Of a DNA stretch of 6,539 bases, positions 1 to 5,656 are shown piece after piece. The stretch's first letter is position 1. Each line of letters begins with the position of its first letter. The stretch is from Fibrobacter sp. (GTDB lineage: Bacteria > Fibrobacterota > Fibrobacteria > Fibrobacterales > Fibrobacteraceae), in contig JAFZOV010000069.1 in NCBI GenBank assembly GCA_017550445.1, positions 1 to 6,539 on the forward strand, written 5' to 3'. A program made the translations under genes and the position numbers. The notes under the pieces were generated by a model, which saw only the letters and a program-made list of their open reading frames with translations, had not been told where the DNA came from and ran no database searches.

Positions 1-375
1 ATTGTTATGTCGCGCAAGGGAAATGTGGGGCAATGTTCGGTTTTCCCAGATTCTTTTGAAAATGGAATTATTCATTCTGATGTGCTGAGATTGAGACTGG
101 ATTATAACAAAGCGAATTCTATCTTTATGATGTATCAACTTCATCTTAGTGATAGCATCAAACATCAAATTCAGCTTGTGAGTTCTGGTGCAATAATGCC
201 GGGAATCAATGTTACTAAGTTGAAAAATATAAAGGTCCAAGTTCCGCCCCTCGCTCTCCAGCAATCCTTTGCCGAAAAAATCCAGTCCATCGAAAAGCAA
301 AAAGAAACCATCCGCGCTTCCATCGCCGACACGCAAAAGCTCCTCGACTATACTATGGACAAATATTTCGGCTAA
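1..375 (+). CDS. hsdS: Type I restriction-modification specificity subunit HsdS, C-terminal fragment
   Basis: This is the 3' end of an hsdS gene. The frame is open from base 1, so the true start lies upstream and the ATG at 7 is internal. HsdS carries two target-recognition domains and positions the HsdM methylase and HsdR on DNA. The 124 residues in the window cover the end of the second recognition domain, with an RKGNVG stretch like the 'RKGxxG' turn of this family and a V..GAIMPGIN stretch before the conserved end. They then reach the PPLALQQSFAEKI motif (about residues 82-94) and the long C-terminal helix (EKQKETIRASIADTQKLLDYTMDKYF) that packs against its partner helix and HsdM. The last helix is intact and the stop (TAA at 373) is natural. 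The domain body is AT-rich, and the helix-coding end is richer in GC. hsdR follows one gene downstream. Confidence 0.88.
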   Translation: MVMSRKGNVGQCSVFPDSFENGIIHSDVLRLRLDYNKANSIFMMYQLHLSDSIKHQIQLVSSGAIMPGINVTKLKNIKVQVPPLALQQSFAEKIQSIEKQKETIRASIADTQKLLDYTMDKYFG

Positions 376-400
376 TTTTCGCAAAAATCGGCATTTTCTA

Positions 401-492
401 ATTATTTCTTTGGAAAATATCCAAAAATATAAAATTATTTGTTTGGAAAATTACAAAAATTGACTATATTTTTCTTTGGAAAACATCAAAAA
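401..492. repeat. Three degenerate tandem repeats, 33-bp period
   Basis: The string TTTGGAAAA occurs at 409, 442 and 475, exactly 33 bp apart each time. Each copy is preceded by an AT-rich stretch (ATTATTTC, ATTATTTG, TATTTTTC) and followed by a loose (T/C)(A/T)(T/A)C(A)AAAAA block. The third unit runs into the ribosome binding site of the ATPase gene. The period is close to three helical turns, so the cores would lie roughly on one face of the DNA. This could be a set of operator sites or simply a slippage-derived AT-rich spacer. No function is shown. Confidence 0.6.
443..470 (+). promoter_or_regulatory. Candidate sigma-70-type promoter for the ATPase gene
   Basis: TTGGAA (443-448) and TATATT (465-470) are separated by 16 bp. 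Transcription would start near 477, giving a leader of about 27 nt that contains the AAGGAG site. The -35 box overlaps the second repeat core and the start region overlaps the third, so a protein bound to these repeats could affect initiation. In such AT-rich DNA chance matches are likely. Confidence 0.33.
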
Positions 493-496
493 GGAG
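491..496 (+). promoter_or_regulatory. Ribosome binding site of the ATPase gene
   Basis: AAGGAG is followed by 7 nt and then the ATG at 504. It is the only clear Shine-Dalgarno sequence among the three complete genes in the window, and it fixes the start of the ATPase gene. Confidence 0.75.
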
Positions 497-503
497 TCTG
501 GAG

Positions 504-1868
504 ATGTATTTTGAGCGAAAAATAGACAGATTCTTGCTGGAATGGTCCAAACAAAAAGACCACAAGCCGCTACTGCTGCGTGGGGCACGCCAAGTGGGAA
601 AATCAAGTTCGGTGGAGCATCTGGGCGAACATTTCGGAAATTGCGTCAGCATCAATTTCGAAAAGAATCCGGAATACAAAGAGGTGTTCTGCAAGAATCT
701 AGACGTAAATAGAATCGTGTCGGAAATTTCCGCCATGAGTGCCAAGCCTATTGTTCCCGGCCAGACTCTCCTTTTTTTAGACGAGGTCCAGCTTTGTGCC
801 GAAGCGATTATGTCGCTCCGTTTCTTCAAAGAAGACTTGCCTGATTTGCATGTGATTGCCGCCGGGTCGCTGTTGGAATTCGCCCTGCAGGAACTCCCGA
901 CCTTTGGCGTTGGCCGCATCCATTCTATGTTCATGCACCCCATGACTTTTGACGAGTTTGCGCTTGCAAACGGTTTTGACAAGCTTTTGGAAATTCGGAA
1001 CGCGGCATCTTTTGCAAATCCGTTGCCGGCTCCAATTCACGGCAAGTTCGTGGAGCTTTTCAGGACTTACCTCATGGTTGGCGGAATGCCGGAAGCGGTT
1101 GCCAAATGGGTGGACAGCAGAGATTATCTGCAGTGTCAATCTATCCAAGACGATATCCTGATTTCGTACGAAGACGACTTTGCAAAATACAAGAAGAATG
1201 TTGACCCCGTGCTGCTTCGGTCCGCGTTCCGGAGTGCCGCATTGCAGATTACAAAGAAATTCACGTATGCCAAGGTGGGGCACGGCTACAGGACAGAAAA
1301 AATCCGTGAAGCCATGCAGTTGCTTACCCTTGCAGGTATTATCATTCCCGTAACGCATACTGCAGCAAACGGGCTCCCCTTGGGGAGCGAAGCGGATTCG
1401 TCTTATCAGAAGTACTTGCTTCTCGATTCCGGTTTGCAGCTGCGGCTAATGAATATGTCTCTTGGCGACATTTCAGAAACAGTCACTGCAATTCTTACTG
1501 CAAGTGCGGCAGATCTTGTGAACAAGGGGTCTTTGGCCGAAATGGTCGCGGGGCTTGAACTTTTGCGGAACAAAACTCCAAACATGCGTCATGAAATGTT
1601 CTACTGGACGCGGATGCAAAAGAATAGCCTGGCCGAGGTGGATTACATAGAAACCCTTGGCGGGAAAGTCATGCCTATCGAGGTCAAGGCCGAGGTTCAA
1701 GGGGGAATGAAGAGTCTGTGGTCTATGATGCGCGAAAAAAAACTCACGAATGCCTACCGGCTTTCCCTGGAAAACTTTGGCCAGCTGGACTATTGCGATA
1801 CCGAAGCCGAAAACGCAATCCGGCACGTTCAAATTTGCCCGCTCTATGCGATTTCGTTGATAAAATAG
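504..1868 (+). CDS. AAA-family ATPase with C-terminal DUF4143 domain
   Basis: A complete protein of 454 residues, a usual length for the AAA_14/DUF4143 family. The N-terminal half is a P-loop ATPase: Walker A GARQVGKSS (residues 27-35), Walker B LLFLDEVQ (89-96, D93 and E94), and a sensor-like AAGSLLE (119-125). The motif YLMVGGMPEAV (189-199) is typical of the family and marks the link region. The C-terminal half is the DUF4143 domain. It carries E346, then AEVDYIE (377-383) and PIEVKA (391-396), an arrangement resembling the E, D, ExK pattern of PD-(D/E)xK nuclease folds. Whether it cuts DNA is unknown. No signal peptide or membrane segment is seen, so it is probably cytoplasmic. It lies 128 bp after hsdS and 47 bp before hsdR, on the same strand. 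Many relatives are lone genes of unknown role, so a part in restriction is only suggested by position. The start is set by AAGGAG 7 nt upstream. Confidence 0.85.
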   Translation: MYFERKIDRFLLEWSKQKDHKPLLLRGARQVGKSSSVEHLGEHFGNCVSINFEKNPEYKEVFCKNLDVNRIVSEISAMSAKPIVPGQTLLFLDEVQLCAEAIMSLRFFKEDLPDLHVIAAGSLLEFALQELPTFGVGRIHSMFMHPMTFDEFALANGFDKLLEIRNAASFANPLPAPIHGKFVELFRTYLMVGGMPEAVAKWVDSRDYLQCQSIQDDILISYEDDFAKYKKNVDPVLLRSAFRSAALQITKKFTYAKVGHGYRTEKIREAMQLLTLAGIIIPVTHTAANGLPLGSEADSSYQKYLLLDSGLQLRLMNMSLGDISETVTAILTASAADLVNKGSLAEMVAGLELLRNKTPNMRHEMFYWTRMQKNSLAEVDYIETLGGKVMPIEVKAEVQGGMKSLWSMMREKKLTNAYRLSLENFGQLDYCDTEAENAIRHVQICPLYAISLIK

Positions 1869-1870
1869 GC

Positions 1871-1899
1871 TTGGTTACACGAAAATCTTGAAATATATT
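1871..1899 (+). promoter_or_regulatory. Candidate promoter for hsdR
   Basis: TTGGTT (1871-1876) and TATATT (1894-1899) are separated by 17 bp. Transcription would begin near 1906, only about 10 nt before the hsdR ATG at 1916, and no Shine-Dalgarno sequence is visible there. This suggests separate expression of hsdR from a very short leader, but the -35 box is a weak match. Read-through from the ATPase gene is equally possible because the gap is only 47 bp. Confidence 0.3.
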
Positions 1900-1915
1900 A
1901 TTTATATTGAAAACG

Positions 1916-4789
1916 ATGGCTAAACCTGACGACATCGATGGAACGCCCGAGTCCGAGGCGGAAACCCGCAGGGTCCTGATTGACCGCATGCTCCGCGAGG
2001 CGGGGTGGACTGTGCTTACGGCCAAGGGGGTCGTGAAGCCTTCGAAGGCGTGTATCGAAGTCGAAGTGGATGGGATGCCGAACGGGGAGGGTGTCGGTTT
2101 TGCCGATTACGTGCTTTTCGGTGCGGACGGGCTCCCGCTGGCTGTAATCGAGGCAAAAAAGACGACGGTTTCGCCAATAAAGGGCAAGCACCAGGCGGAA
2201 CTTTATGCGGACTGCCTCGAAAAGCAGTATGGCCGCCGCCCTGTAATCTATTACACCAACGGTTACGAGACGAACATTATCGACGGTCTTGGCTACCCGC
2301 CGAGGCGGCTCTATGCGTTCCATACCGAGGGCGACCTGGAACTCCTGATTCAGAAGCGGAGCCGCAAGGACATCAGCGACTTTAGCGTGAAGGGCTACAT
2401 TACCGACCGCCATTACCAGAAGATGGCCATCAAGTCCGTGTGCGAATGGTTCAACGGCAAGCACCGCCGCGGTCTCTTGGTGATGGCAACTGGTACGGGC
2501 AAGACCCGTGTCGCGATTTCTACGGTAGATGTGCTCATGCGGAACGGCTGGGTCAAGAATGTGCTGTTCCTTGCCGACCGTACGTCGCTGGTGAGCCAGG
2601 CGAAGAAGAATTTTGCGAAGCTACTGCCGAATACCCCTGTTGCCGTTTTGAGCGATTCCAGTGATGAAAACATTATTCGTGATAAAAACGGCGAAGTGGT
2701 CGAGGTCAATGCCCGAATCGTGTTCAGCACCTACCAGACGATGATCAACTGCGTCGATACCGAGAAGAAGCCCTTCTCGGTGGGGCGATTCGACCTGATT
2801 ATCATTGACGAGGCGCACCGCAGTATTTTCGGCAAGTTCGGCGCTATCTTCAACTATTTCGACAGCCTGCTGCTCGGGCTTACGGCGACCCCTCGCGATG
2901 AGGTGGACAAGAGCACCTACGATATTTTCGAGATGGAGAACGGCTGCCCGAATTACGCCTACGAACTCGATGATGCCGTGGCTGACGGCTTCTTGGTAAA
3001 TTATCACGGGTTCAAGCGCGGCTCCATGATTCTGAAAGACGGAATCAAGTACAGCGACCTTTCGGAAGAGGAAAGGGAACAGCTGGAGCAGGTGTGGGAT
3101 TACGAAGAGACTCTGCAGGAACTTGGCTCGGGTGCGGTGCCGCCGGAAGCGGGCGGGAATACCCGCGGGCGCGATATCGGCAGCGAGGAAATCTTCAAGT
3201 ACATCTACAACGAAGGTACGGTGGATAACGTGCTGCAGGACCTGATGAAGAACGGCCTGAAGGTACAGAGCGGCGAACGTATCGGCAAGAGTATTATTTT
3301 CGCATACAACCACAAGCATGCCGAACTGATTGTAGAACGGTTCCACAAGCTTTATCCTGAATACGGCTCCGATTTTTGCACGCTGATTGATAACTACGTG
3401 ACCTATTCGCAGGATTTGATTGACAAGTTCGAAGTTCGCGACGGGAATCCGCAGGTCGCCGTGTCTGTGGATATGCTGGATACGGGAATCGACGTGCCCG
3501 ATGTACTGAACCTTGTGTTCTTCAAGCCGGTCAAGTCGAAAATCAAGTTCTTGCAGATGATTGGCCGTGGCACGCGTCTTTCTGAAGATATCTACGGGGC
3601 AGGCAAGGACAAGGAATGTTTCTACATCTTTGACTGGTGCAGGAATTTCGAATACTTCGAGCAGAATCCGGACGGCAAGATTGTGCAGCAGAGTATGTCG
3701 CTGACGGAGCGCCTGTTTGCCCTGCGTGCCGAGGTGGCGTTCTATCTGCAGCACCAGACGTACCAGGAAGATGAATTTGTGAAAAGCCTTCACGACGATT
3801 TGAAGGCTGGCCTGAAAGCGCAGGTTGTTTCGCTGTCGGATGCCCACATTTCGGTGCGGAACCGCTGGGCCGCCGTTTGCCATTTCAAGAGTGACGATGC
3901 GTGGGTATGCTTGACTGCTGGCGATGTGCAGACCCTGAAGTTTGATATTGCACCGCTGTTGCCGCACAACACGCAAGACGAAAATGCCAAGAAGTTCGAC
4001 GTGCTTGTGCTAGCGATTGAACTTGAATTCGTGAATAGCGAATACAATGCGAGCAGGCCTGTTGCAAGTGTGTGCGGGCTTGCCGAACGCCTGCTTTCCA
4101 AGGCGACTATTCCGCAGGTGGTTGCCAAGATGGGGACCATCAAGGAAGTGCTGAACCGGACCTCTTGGGAAAACAGGAGCCTGCAGTGGCTCGAGAAGGT
4201 GCGCACCGAACTCCGCGACCTCATGAAGTTCCTGGTGGGCGATGGCGGCCAGACTTTCACGATTGACATCGACGATGTCGTTACCGACGACGGCGAAAGC
4301 GCCGGCGTAGAGACCCGCGTGACCTACAGGCAGAAGGTGATGGATTACCTTGCACAAAAGGATTACAATCCCGTGCTCCAGAAAATCTACAACCTGGAGC
4401 CGCTCACGAATGACGACGTTCTGGAACTGCAACGCATAATGTGGTCTGAATTGGGTAGCAAGGAAGATTTCGAGAAGTTTGCCGACGGCAGGCCCTGTGA
4501 CGGGAATGTGGCCATATTGATTCGTTCGTTTATTGGTGTTGACCGCAAGCAGGCGCTGGAACGGTTCAACGCGTTCCTCTCGGGGAGCAAACTCAATTCC
4601 GACCAGGAAGAATTCTTGAACGACATTATCTCGTATGTTTGCGAGAATGGCGATATAAGGCCGGAAACCGTCGTGAACGACGCTCCGTTTGACGAGCGTC
4701 TGGAAGTGTTCAACGACAAGATGATACCGCTAAGGCGTTATCTCGAGAATATCCACGAAGTTGTTGACCCCGCAGGAATGCAGGGGTAG
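1916..4789 (+). CDS. hsdR: Type I restriction enzyme R subunit (nuclease and DNA translocase), EcoEI-like
   Basis: A complete protein of 957 residues. HsdR is the motor and nuclease of the type I complex: it pumps unmethylated DNA using ATP and cuts at a distance. The N-terminal HSDR_N nuclease domain shows D64 and then IEAKK (E79, K81), the PD-(D/E)xK signature. The superfamily 2 helicase motor follows: YQ near residue 167, motif I ATGTGKT (191-197), motif II DEAH (298-301), motif III TAT (323-325), a motif V region [14 protein letters not shown] (516-529) and motif [10 protein letters not shown] (547-554). The remaining 370 or so residues fit the EcoEI-type C-terminal domain, which contacts the methylase core. 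All key residues are present, so it should be active. The start chosen is ATG 1916. A TTG nine bases upstream (1907) is the alternative and would add only three residues. Neither has a good ribosome binding site. hsdM is outside the window. Confidence 0.93.
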   Translation: MAKPDDIDGTPESEAETRRVLIDRMLREAGWTVLTAKGVVKPSKACIEVEVDGMPNGEGVGFADYVLFGADGLPLAVIEAKKTTVSPIKGKHQAELYADCLEKQYGRRPVIYYTNGYETNIIDGLGYPPRRLYAFHTEGDLELLIQKRSRKDISDFSVKGYITDRHYQKMAIKSVCEWFNGKHRRGLLVMATGTGKTRVAISTVDVLMRNGWVKNVLFLADRTSLVSQAKKNFAKLLPNTPVAVLSDSSDENIIRDKNGEVVEVNARIVFSTYQTMINCVDTEKKPFSVGRFDLIIIDEAHRSIFGKFGAIFNYFDSLLLGLTATPRDEVDKSTYDIFEMENGCPNYAYELDDAVADGFLVNYHGFKRGSMILKDGIKYSDLSEEEREQLEQVWDYEETLQELGSGAVPPEAGGNTRGRDIGSEEIFKYIYNEGTVDNVLQDLMKNGLKVQSGERIGKSIIFAYNHKHAELIVERFHKLYPEYGSDFCTLIDNYVTYSQDLIDKFEVRDGNPQVAVSVDMLDTGIDVPDVLNLVFFKPVKSKIKFLQMIGRGTRLSEDIYGAGKDKECFYIFDWCRNFEYFEQNPDGKIVQQSMSLTERLFALRAEVAFYLQHQTYQEDEFVKSLHDDLKAGLKAQVVSLSDAHISVRNRWAAVCHFKSDDAWVCLTAGDVQTLKFDIAPLLPHNTQDENAKKFDVLVLAIELEFVNSEYNASRPVASVCGLAERLLSKATIPQVVAKMGTIKEVLNRTSWENRSLQWLEKVRTELRDLMKFLVGDGGQTFTIDIDDVVTDDGESAGVETRVTYRQKVMDYLAQKDYNPVLQKIYNLEPLTNDDVLELQRIMWSELGSKEDFEKFADGRPCDGNVAILIRSFIGVDRKQALERFNAFLSGSKLNSDQEEFLNDIISYVCENGDIRPETVVNDAPFDERLEVFNDKMIPLRRYLENIHEVVDPAGMQG

Positions 4790-4795
4790 GTGAAC

Positions 4796-4829
4796 TGTCA
4801 TTCTGGAGCGCGAAGCGCGATAGAATCCA
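4796..4829. repeat. Half-copy of the TGTCATTCTGGAG palindromic repeat
   Basis: A 34-bp unit starting 6 bp after the hsdR stop. It has the left-arm start TGTCATTCTGGAG and the AGAATCCA end, with no matching right arm. It can fold by itself: ATTCT (4800-4804) pairs with AGAAT (4822-4826), and GCGC (4808-4811) with GCGC (4815-4818) around a GAA loop. The hairpin just after hsdR may protect or end the transcript, but no T-run follows. An identical unit lies at 5365-5398. Confidence 0.8.
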
Positions 4830-4837
4830 CCCTGCTT

Positions 4838-4914
4838 TGTCATTCTGGAGGCCCATCGGCCGATAGAATCCATGGTCCCTATCGGTCATCCTACGGATTC
4901 CCTCCAGGGTGACA
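4838..4914. repeat. Palindromic repeat, gene-less copy B (77 bp)
   Basis: The ends are inverted: TGTCATTCTGGAGG (4838-4851) against CCTCCAGGGTGACA (4901-4914), 12 of 14 positions complementary. Nested inside are CCGATAG (4860-4866) and CTATCGG (4879-4885), which pair around a loop centred on CCATGG, plus the self-complementary ATCGGCCGAT (4855-4864). GAATCC (4866-4871) is also mirrored by GGATTC (4895-4900). It carries no gene. It is one of three short full-length copies here and differs from copy D mainly in the stretch before the right end. Confidence 0.85.
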
Positions 4915-4961
4915 ACTGGAATGTCATTCTGGAGCGGAACGCAGTGTAGCGATAGAATCCA

Positions 4962-4990
4962 TTGTTTTTCCAGAATAGATTTTGTATTTT
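4962..4990 (+). promoter_or_regulatory. Candidate promoter for the GIY-YIG gene
   Basis: TTGTTT (4962-4967) and TATTTT (4985-4990) are separated by 17 bp. Transcription would start at about 4997, the first base of the chosen ATG, so the message could be leaderless. No Shine-Dalgarno sequence is visible. The candidate begins at the point where the palindrome's left arm ends, so the gene may carry its own promoter. Confidence 0.3.
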
Positions 4991-4996
4991 ACACTC

Positions 4997-5284
4997 ATGC
5001 AAAAGAGGGGATACACTTATATCTTGTTCAACAAGAAGAACGGCACATTGTATGTCGGCGTTACGAGTAATTTAAAAGAACGTATTGCTCAACACAAGCA
5101 AAAAATCTTTGAGGGCTTTACCCAAAAGTACGGCATAGACAAGTTAGGGTACTTTGAAGAGCATACGGATATGCGTCACGCCATAGAACGTGAAAAGTCC
5201 ATGAAGAACTTGTTAAGAGCCAAAAAGATTGAATTGATTCAATCAATGAATCCCGAATGGGAAGATTTGTTCTTTAAACTGTAG
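4997..5284 (+). CDS. Small single-domain GIY-YIG nuclease family protein (COG2827/YhbQ-like)
   Basis: A complete 95-residue protein, the normal size for single-domain COG2827 members. The GIY-YIG pattern is clear: YTYI (residues 6-9), LYVG (18-21), then NLKERIAQH with the expected arginine R29 and H33. The helix AIEREKSMK (62-70) holds the likely metal-binding glutamate E66. The family ending NPEWEDL (85-91) is intact. All expected catalytic positions are filled, so it is probably an active DNA nuclease or nickase, although the biological role of this family is poorly known. No other domain, signal or membrane segment is present. The ATG at 4997 is chosen because the family start (a few residues before Y[TV]YIL) fits it. 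A TTG at 4982 would add five residues. The gene sits between the two arms of a palindromic repeat, which suggests a link between the protein and the repeats. Confidence 0.85.
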   Translation: MQKRGYTYILFNKKNGTLYVGVTSNLKERIAQHKQKIFEGFTQKYGIDKLGYFEEHTDMRHAIEREKSMKNLLRAKKIELIQSMNPEWEDLFFKL

Positions 5285-5339
5285 AGGACTGGACCCTATC
5301 GCATCGGCCAGCGGCCTCGCTCCAGGGTGACAACTGGAA

Positions 5340-5364
5340 TGTCATTTTGGATTTTTTTCTCCAA
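5340..5364. repeat. Degenerate repeat end with T-run
   Basis: TGTCATTTTGGA (5340-5351) resembles the standard left end TGTCATTCTGGA and, like it, follows ACTGGAA. It decays at once into a run of seven Ts and CTCCAA. TTGGA (5347-5351) can pair with TCCAA (5360-5364) around the T-rich loop. It is best read as a broken repeat copy. The Ts could aid termination of the GIY-YIG transcript, but the hairpin comes in the wrong order for a standard terminator. Confidence 0.5.
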
Positions 5365-5398
5365 TGTCATTCTGGAGCGCGAAGCGCGATAGAATCCA
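5365..5398. repeat. Half-copy of the palindromic repeat (identical to 4796-4829)
   Basis: It is identical, base for base, to the 34-bp half-unit just after hsdR, including the GCGC-GAA-GCGC hairpin and the eight-base CCCTGCTT linker that follows it. It opens the second long direct repeat. Confidence 0.85.
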
Positions 5399-5406
5399 CC
5401 CTGCTT

Positions 5407-5479
5407 TGTCATTCTGGAGGCCCATCGGCCGATAGAATCTATGGTCCCTATCGGTCGTTACACTCCCTCCAGGGTGACA
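5407..5479. repeat. Palindromic repeat, gene-less copy D (73 bp)
   Basis: It has the same inverted ends as copy B (TGTCATTCTGGAGG and CCTCCAGGGTGACA) and the same inner stem CCGATAG/CTATCGG. The right arm contains GTTACACTC where copy B has a 13-bp stretch, and the centre reads AATCTATGG instead of AATCCATGG. No coding potential. Confidence 0.85.
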
Positions 5480-5486
5480 ACTGGAA

Positions 5487-5564
5487 TGTCATTCTGGAGC
5501 GGAACGCAGTGTAGCGATAGAATCTATGGACCCTATCGGTCGTTGCACTCCCTCCAGGGTGACA
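5487..5564. repeat. Palindromic repeat, gene-less copy E (78 bp), 'empty' counterpart of the GIY-YIG element
   Basis: The left arm (5487-5527) matches the left arm of the gene-bearing element with a single base change. At the centre it passes directly from AATCTAT to GGACCCTATCG, the sequence that begins the right arm of the gene-bearing element at 5290. The remaining right arm (GTTGCACTC then CCTCCAGGGTGACA) resembles that of copy D rather than that of the gene-bearing element. Confidence 0.85.
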
Positions 5565-5656
5565 GCAGGATTTATTCCCACGGCGCTTTCACTTTGTTCA
5601 AGCGCGTGTTCGCGCGGCTCGGTTATAGGTCTGCAAGCAGCCCTGCAACACTCGCC
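5565..5656. other. Intergenic stretch between repeats and guaA, with a small hairpin
   Basis: No gene is seen here. GCGCG (5602-5606) and CGCGC (5611-5615) can form a short stem with a TGTT loop, about 40 bp beyond the guaA stop on the minus strand. No T-run follows on either strand, so it is at best a weak terminator. The end of guaA transcription may instead fall in the palindromes further on. Confidence 0.3.

Larger units (their letters stand above)
4796..4962. repeat. Long direct repeat, copy 1 (partner at 5365-5527)
   Basis: Bases 4796-4870 are identical to 5365-5439 (75 bp). One C/T change follows, and the match resumes to 4887. A 13-bp stretch (4888-4900) replaces a 9-bp stretch in the other copy. 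Bases 4901-4959 are then identical to 5466-5524 (59 bp). The match ends at the centre of the third palindrome, where copy 1 continues into the GIY-YIG gene and copy 2 into a palindrome right arm. With its partner it brackets the gene, so recombination between the copies would delete it. Confidence 0.92.
4922..5332 (+). mobile_element. Palindromic element with a GIY-YIG gene at its centre (putative mobile unit)
   Basis: This 411-bp unit has a left arm (4922-4962), the GIY-YIG gene with short flanks, and a right arm (5290-5332). The arm ends are inverted: TGTCATTCTGGAGCG (4922-4936) against CGCTCCAGGGTGACA (5318-5332), 13 of 15 complementary. The inner stem GCGATAG (4949-4955) pairs perfectly with CTATCGC (5296-5302). 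Its arms match each other better than the left arm matches the right arm of gene-less copy E, which suggests one coherent element. ACTGGAA occurs on both sides (4915-4921 and 5333-5339). No transposase is present other than the possible role of the nuclease itself. The call as a mobile unit is inference; the arrangement is seen directly. Confidence 0.55.
5365..5527. repeat. Long direct repeat, copy 2 (partner at 4796-4962)
   Basis: Starting 569 bp after copy 1, it repeats the same order: half-unit, full palindrome, ACTGGAA spacer, left arm of a further palindrome. It is 4 bp shorter, all in one stretch (5457-5465), and carries two C-to-T changes (5440 and 5525). After 5527 it continues into a palindrome right arm instead of a gene. 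Confidence 0.92.

Noticed and set aside
269..463. 64-codon frame overlapping the end of hsdS
   Set aside because: It is an out-of-frame reading of the HsdS C-terminal helix running into the AT-rich spacer, with no ribosome binding site.
777..1358. 193-codon minus-strand frame over the ATPase
   Set aside because: It is antisense to the ATPase and has no motif of its own. The plus-strand frame has Walker A and B and a ribosome binding site.
2621..3976. 451-codon open frame on the minus strand inside hsdR
   Set aside because: It is antisense to an intact HsdR with all helicase motifs. It has no recognisable domain and is a by-product of codon bias.
4982..4996. TTG start for the GIY-YIG gene
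   Set aside because: It would add only five residues, lies inside the candidate -10 region and has no ribosome binding site; the ATG at 4997 fits the family start better.
4796..5564. CRISPR array
   Set aside because: Repeats are frequent, but the units are palindromes of varying length with repeated, not unique, spacers, and no cas gene is present.
5602..5615. Intrinsic terminator for guaA
   Set aside because: The stem is only 5 bp and no T-run follows on the minus strand, so it is kept only as a weak hairpin.
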